Part shown: piece by piece, positions 14,217 to 16,884 of the stretch
Layout: the number at the start of each line of letters is the position of its first letter
How positions within the stretch are numbered: the first letter of the stretch is position 1
Origin: DASPKX01 sp035627835
GTDB lineage: Bacteria > Verrucomicrobiota > Verrucomicrobiia > Limisphaerales > SXQI01
Length of the DNA stretch: 16,884 bases
NCBI GenBank assembly: GCA_035627835.1
Contig: DASPKX010000165.1
Coordinates: 1 to 16,884, forward strand
Reading direction: 5' to 3'
Position numbers and translations under genes: made by a program
The notes under the pieces: generated by a model
What the model was told of the DNA's origin: nothing
The model's database searches: none
What the model saw: only the letters and a program-made list of their open reading frames with translations

Positions 14217-15542
14217 ATGGAAGCTCCCTTCATTGCAACCCGCGGCCCAATGAGCAGGCGAAGCTTTCTTCGGGGCGCAGGCGTGGCTCTGGCCCTGCCC
14301 ATGCTCGAAGCGATGTCTCCCGTGTTCTCCCCGCGCGCTCGCGCCGCGGAAGCCGCCTCTCGCCCGCAACGGCTTCTTGCCGTTTGCAATAACCTTGGGC
14401 TGCTTCCCGACCGCTTCTTCCCGGCGAATGCTGGCAAAGATTACACCCCTTCGGCTTACCTGGCTGAGTTGGCCGAGCACCGCTCGGACTTTACTGTCCT
14501 TAGCGGTGTCTCGCATCCTGGCGTGGACGGCTCACACTCGTCCGATGTCTCATTTCTAACCGCCGCTCCGCATCCTGGCGGTGGTGGCTTTAGGAACACG
14601 ATTTCGCTCGATCAATTCGTTGCGGGCAAGATTGGGCACCTGACTCGGTTTCCTTCGCTCACGCTCGGAGTTAATGCCCAGGCTGGCCGCCGCAGCCTCT
14701 CGTGGACAGATTCTGGGGCTCTAATCCCTTGCGAAACGAAGGCCTCCGAAGTTTACAAAAAGCTCTTCCTCCAAGGCTCTCCTGCTGAAGTCGAAGCTCA
14801 GCTCCGCAAGCTCCGCCTCGGCGAGAGCATCATGGACACCATCGCCGACCAGTCACGCGCGCTTCGCGGCCGACTCGGAGCCAGCGATCGTGAGCGGCTG
14901 GACCAATACACCACCGCGGTGCGCGACGTGGAAAAGCGTCTCCTTCAGGCGGAAGAATGGGAGCGTCGCCCAAAGCCTCAGGCGCCCATTCCCATGCCCA
15001 AGGATCCATCCGAAAAAAGCGCCTACATGGAGATGACACAGCTCATGTATCAAATGGCTCGGCTGGCATTCCAAACAGACTCCACTCGGGCTATCACCCT
15101 CCTGCTCGACAGCAACAATTCGCCGACTATCAACGTGCAAGGGGCGGACATCACCGATGGCTATCACAACCTTTCCCATCACGGCCTGAACGAGAAAAAG
15201 CTCGCCCAACTTGAGGCAATTGACCGGGCTCACATGAGGCTCCTGGGCGGCTTGCTGAATGATCTAAAGCAAATTGAGGAGGATTCCGGCTCTTTGCTTT
15301 CCAGCTCGGTCGTCATTTACGGCAGCAATTTTGGCGACGCGAACAAGCACACCACTGACAACATGCCCATCATCGTTGCTGGGGGTCGGCTGAAGCATGG
15401 CCAACATCTCGCTTTCGATAAGACGCGGAACTATCCGCTGCCGAACCTCTTCGTCAGCGCGCTGCAAAGCCTCGGCATTGAGGCCGACCGCTTTGCTTCT
15501 TCCACCGGAACCATGCGGGGCCTTGAGCTGGCTCGAGGTTAG
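14217..15542 (+). CDS. DUF1552 family protein, Tat-exported
   Basis: A 441-residue protein with a twin-arginine signal (SRRSFLRGAG at 13-22, then a hydrophobic ALALPMLEAM segment and an RARAAEA cleavage region). The body shows DUF1552 wording: QRLLAVCNNLGLLPDRFFP, FTVLSGVSHPGVDGSHSSDVSFLT, then SLDQFVAGKIG and SLTLGVN, and a C-terminal VVIYGSNFGDANKHTTDNMPIIVAGG. DUF1552 resembles the DUF1501 group of sulfatase/phosphatase-like folds, but the catalytic residues are not established and I name no reaction. Tat export suggests that it folds, perhaps with a metal, before leaving the cytoplasm. It lies 8 bp after the DUF1592 gene and is almost certainly co-transcribed. The two proteins are found side by side in many genomes of these phyla, so they probably act together. 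Confidence 0.92.
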   Translation: MEAPFIATRGPMSRRSFLRGAGVALALPMLEAMSPVFSPRARAAEAASRPQRLLAVCNNLGLLPDRFFPANAGKDYTPSAYLAELAEHRSDFTVLSGVSHPGVDGSHSSDVSFLTAAPHPGGGGFRNTISLDQFVAGKIGHLTRFPSLTLGVNAQAGRRSLSWTDSGALIPCETKASEVYKKLFLQGSPAEVEAQLRKLRLGESIMDTIADQSRALRGRLGASDRERLDQYTTAVRDVEKRLLQAEEWERRPKPQAPIPMPKDPSEKSAYMEMTQLMYQMARLAFQTDSTRAITLLLDSNNSPTINVQGADITDGYHNLSHHGLNEKKLAQLEAIDRAHMRLLGGLLNDLKQIEEDSGSLLSSSVVIYGSNFGDANKHTTDNMPIIVAGGRLKHGQHLAFDKTRNYPLPNLFVSALQSLGIEADRFASSTGTMRGLELARG

Positions 15543-15596
15543 CCCGCATGACCTTGGTTGCGCTTGCCACCCGTTTCATTACTCTTAAAAGTAGTT

Positions 15597-16322
15597 ATGA
15601 AGAAAACCTTGGGAATTGCCTTCGCAGGCATCGTTGCCGCGTTGGCTCTGGTGGTCACGGCGTTTGCCGCAGATTCCGCCGCGCCAATTAAAACCCTGAT
15701 CGTTGGCGGCGGCAGCTCGCATGATTTTAACAAATGGTTCCGAGACGCGGATCTCGCGATCTTGAGCGGGCCTCAATTCCAGGCAAAGTATACCGACCAA
15801 GTAGGAACGGTTACCGAGCAGCTTGGCGGGATTGATGTTCTCTATCTTTCCAACAACCAACCATTCACGAACGCCGCCACCCGCTCCGCGATCTTTGATT
15901 TCGCCAATTCCGGCAAAGGCCTCGTCCTCGTTCACCCGGCTCTTTGGTACAATTGGCGCGATTGGCCGGAATACAACCAAAAGTTGGTCGGTGGCGGCGC
16001 GCGCAGCCACGATAAATACGGTGAGTTCGAAGTCACCATTGACCAGCCGGATCATCCCGTCGTTCGTGGCCTTCCCAAAACCTTCCGCATCAAAGACGAA
16101 CTCTACCACTTCCAAAAAGACATCAACGGCTCAGCCTTTGACGTGCTGGCCACCGGCCGCAATCTCGAAACTGGCAAAACTTACCCTGTCGTGTGGGTAA
16201 CGAAGCATCCCAAGGCGCGCATCGTCTGCATCACGTTGGGCCATGATGGCGAAGCTCATCAGCATGAAGCATGGAAGCCTCTCCTCAAAAACGCAGTGGG
16301 TTGGGCCGCAGCGCAGAAGTAA
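15597..16322 (+). CDS. Secreted ThuA-domain protein
   Basis: A 241-residue protein with a signal peptide (MKKTLGIAFAGIVAALALVV, cut after TAFA) and a single ThuA domain: IKTLIVGGGSSHDFNKWF (31-48), VLYLSNNQPFTNAATR, GLVLVHPALWYNW, GGGARSHDKYGEFEV, then DELYHFQKD and VWVTKHPKARIVCITLGHDGEAH. ThuA is a glutamine-amidotransferase-like fold; ThuA/ThuB of rhizobia take part in trehalose use, but most secreted ThuA-domain proteins in this phylum have no known activity, and I would not call it a trehalose enzyme. ATG 15597 is preferred over an in-frame TTG at 15558 because it begins right at the signal peptide. It starts 54 bp after the DUF1552 gene on the same strand. Confidence 0.9.
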   Translation: MKKTLGIAFAGIVAALALVVTAFAADSAAPIKTLIVGGGSSHDFNKWFRDADLAILSGPQFQAKYTDQVGTVTEQLGGIDVLYLSNNQPFTNAATRSAIFDFANSGKGLVLVHPALWYNWRDWPEYNQKLVGGGARSHDKYGEFEVTIDQPDHPVVRGLPKTFRIKDELYHFQKDINGSAFDVLATGRNLETGKTYPVVWVTKHPKARIVCITLGHDGEAHQHEAWKPLLKNAVGWAAAQK

Positions 16323-16346
16323 CATCCGCCTGCGAGAAGGATTCAT

Positions 16347-16884
16347 CTGATCTCAATCATCCCTGGATTTGTCGCAGGCGCGGTCCACGTCCTGGCCGGG
16401 CCTGATCATCTTGCTGCTGTCGCGCCTCTTACTGCGCAGCAGCGCCAATCACAATGGCGCACTGGCTTTCGCTGGGCAATGGGCCATTCTGTTGGCGTGC
16501 TCGCTTTGGGCGCTCTCTCGCTCGTCTTCCGCGAAGTCATTCCCATTGATCTCATCTCAAGCTGGTCTGAGCGCATCGTTGGCGTCGTCCTGATTGCGAT
16601 CGGCTTCTGGGGTTTGCGGAAAGCTTTTCAGAACCGCGTTCACTCCCACGCCCACACCCACGATGGCTCCACCCACGTGCACATCCATGTGCATGACAAG
16701 CAATCCAGCCACTCGCATGGGGAAGGCGCGCCACACAAGCATGACCACGCCGCCTTTGCCATTGGCGTGCTGCATGGCTCCGCAGGAGGCGCTCACTTCC
16801 TTGGCGTTCTTCCAGCGCTTGCTTTCCCCACGCTGCTTCAAGCCACCGCCTACGTCGCCTCTTATGCTGTGGGCACTGTGGCGG
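16347..16884 (+). CDS. Nickel/cobalt-type permease (UreH/HupE/NiCoT-like), 3' truncated by window
   Basis: The frame is open from TAA 16320 to the window end (about 179 residues seen). It reads GFVAGAVHVLAGPDHLAAVAPL near the start: H14, D20 and H21 resemble the HxxxxDH signature of nickel/cobalt permeases and the GLLHALEPDHL motif of UreH-like proteins. GFRWAMGHSVGVLALGALSL (40-59) matches the second conserved helix, and VGVVLIAIGFWGLRKAF is a third membrane segment. A loop at 99-134 has 13 histidines in 36 residues, then FAIGVLHGSAGGAHFLGVLP continues in a membrane helix. It would move Ni, Co or another divalent metal across the inner membrane. No ATG, GTG or TTG precedes ATG 16479 (residue 45); the best start is CTG 16347, with GAGAAGG six bases before it. 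It may share the ThuA transcript (24 bp gap). Confidence 0.78.
   Translation, partial: MISIIPGFVAGAVHVLAGPDHLAAVAPLTAQQRQSQWRTGFRWAMGHSVGVLALGALSLVFREVIPIDLISSWSERIVGVVLIAIGFWGLRKAFQNRVHSHAHTHDGSTHVHIHVHDKQSSHSHGEGAPHKHDHAAFAIGVLHGSAGGAHFLGVLPALAFPTLLQATAYVASYAVGTVA

Overview
The window most likely comes from a member of the Verrucomicrobiota, with Planctomycetota as the alternative. The pointers are a DUF1592/PSD1 haem-domain protein next to a Tat-exported DUF1552 protein, a ThuA-domain protein, and a planctomycete-type cytochrome c domain fused to WD40 repeats. The DNA is fairly GC-rich, Shine-Dalgarno signals are weak in front of most genes, and I see no insertion sequence, tRNA, rRNA or CRISPR array. 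Taxonomy is inferred from gene content only.

Left part (1-4283). The 3' end of rmuC is followed by an ABC-type ATPase of the LolD/MacB kind (no permease beside it). A convergent gene encodes a secreted cytochrome c/WD40 protein. On the + strand lie fabD (malonyl-CoA:ACP transacylase) and an omega-amidase-type nitrilase.

Centre (4280-10729). Six minus-strand genes form one tightly packed operon, read from 10373 down to 4280: a secreted PQQ-type beta-propeller, a HemN-like radical SAM protein, a UbiC-like chorismate lyase, a flavin-dependent oxidoreductase with halogenase-type motifs, a GT4 glycosyltransferase and a hotdog thioesterase. Three of the junctions overlap (ATGA, TAATG, ATGA) and the other two are 2-5 bp. 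This is the most interesting part of the window: it reads like a small pathway that makes a hydroxybenzoate from chorismate, modifies it (oxidation or halogenation, radical chemistry, glycosylation) and uses a thioesterase. I recognise no described cluster with this exact set. The 356-bp region upstream holds a perfect TATAAT box inside a palindrome, a second perfect 16-bp palindrome over the likely ribosome binding site, a strong terminator hairpin and a possible short leader peptide.

Right part (10730-16884). A minus-strand DUF2071 (YqjF-like) gene is divergent from a + strand series: DUF1592 protein, DUF1552 protein, ThuA-domain protein, and the start of a histidine-rich nickel/cobalt-type permease that runs off the window and seems to start with CTG.
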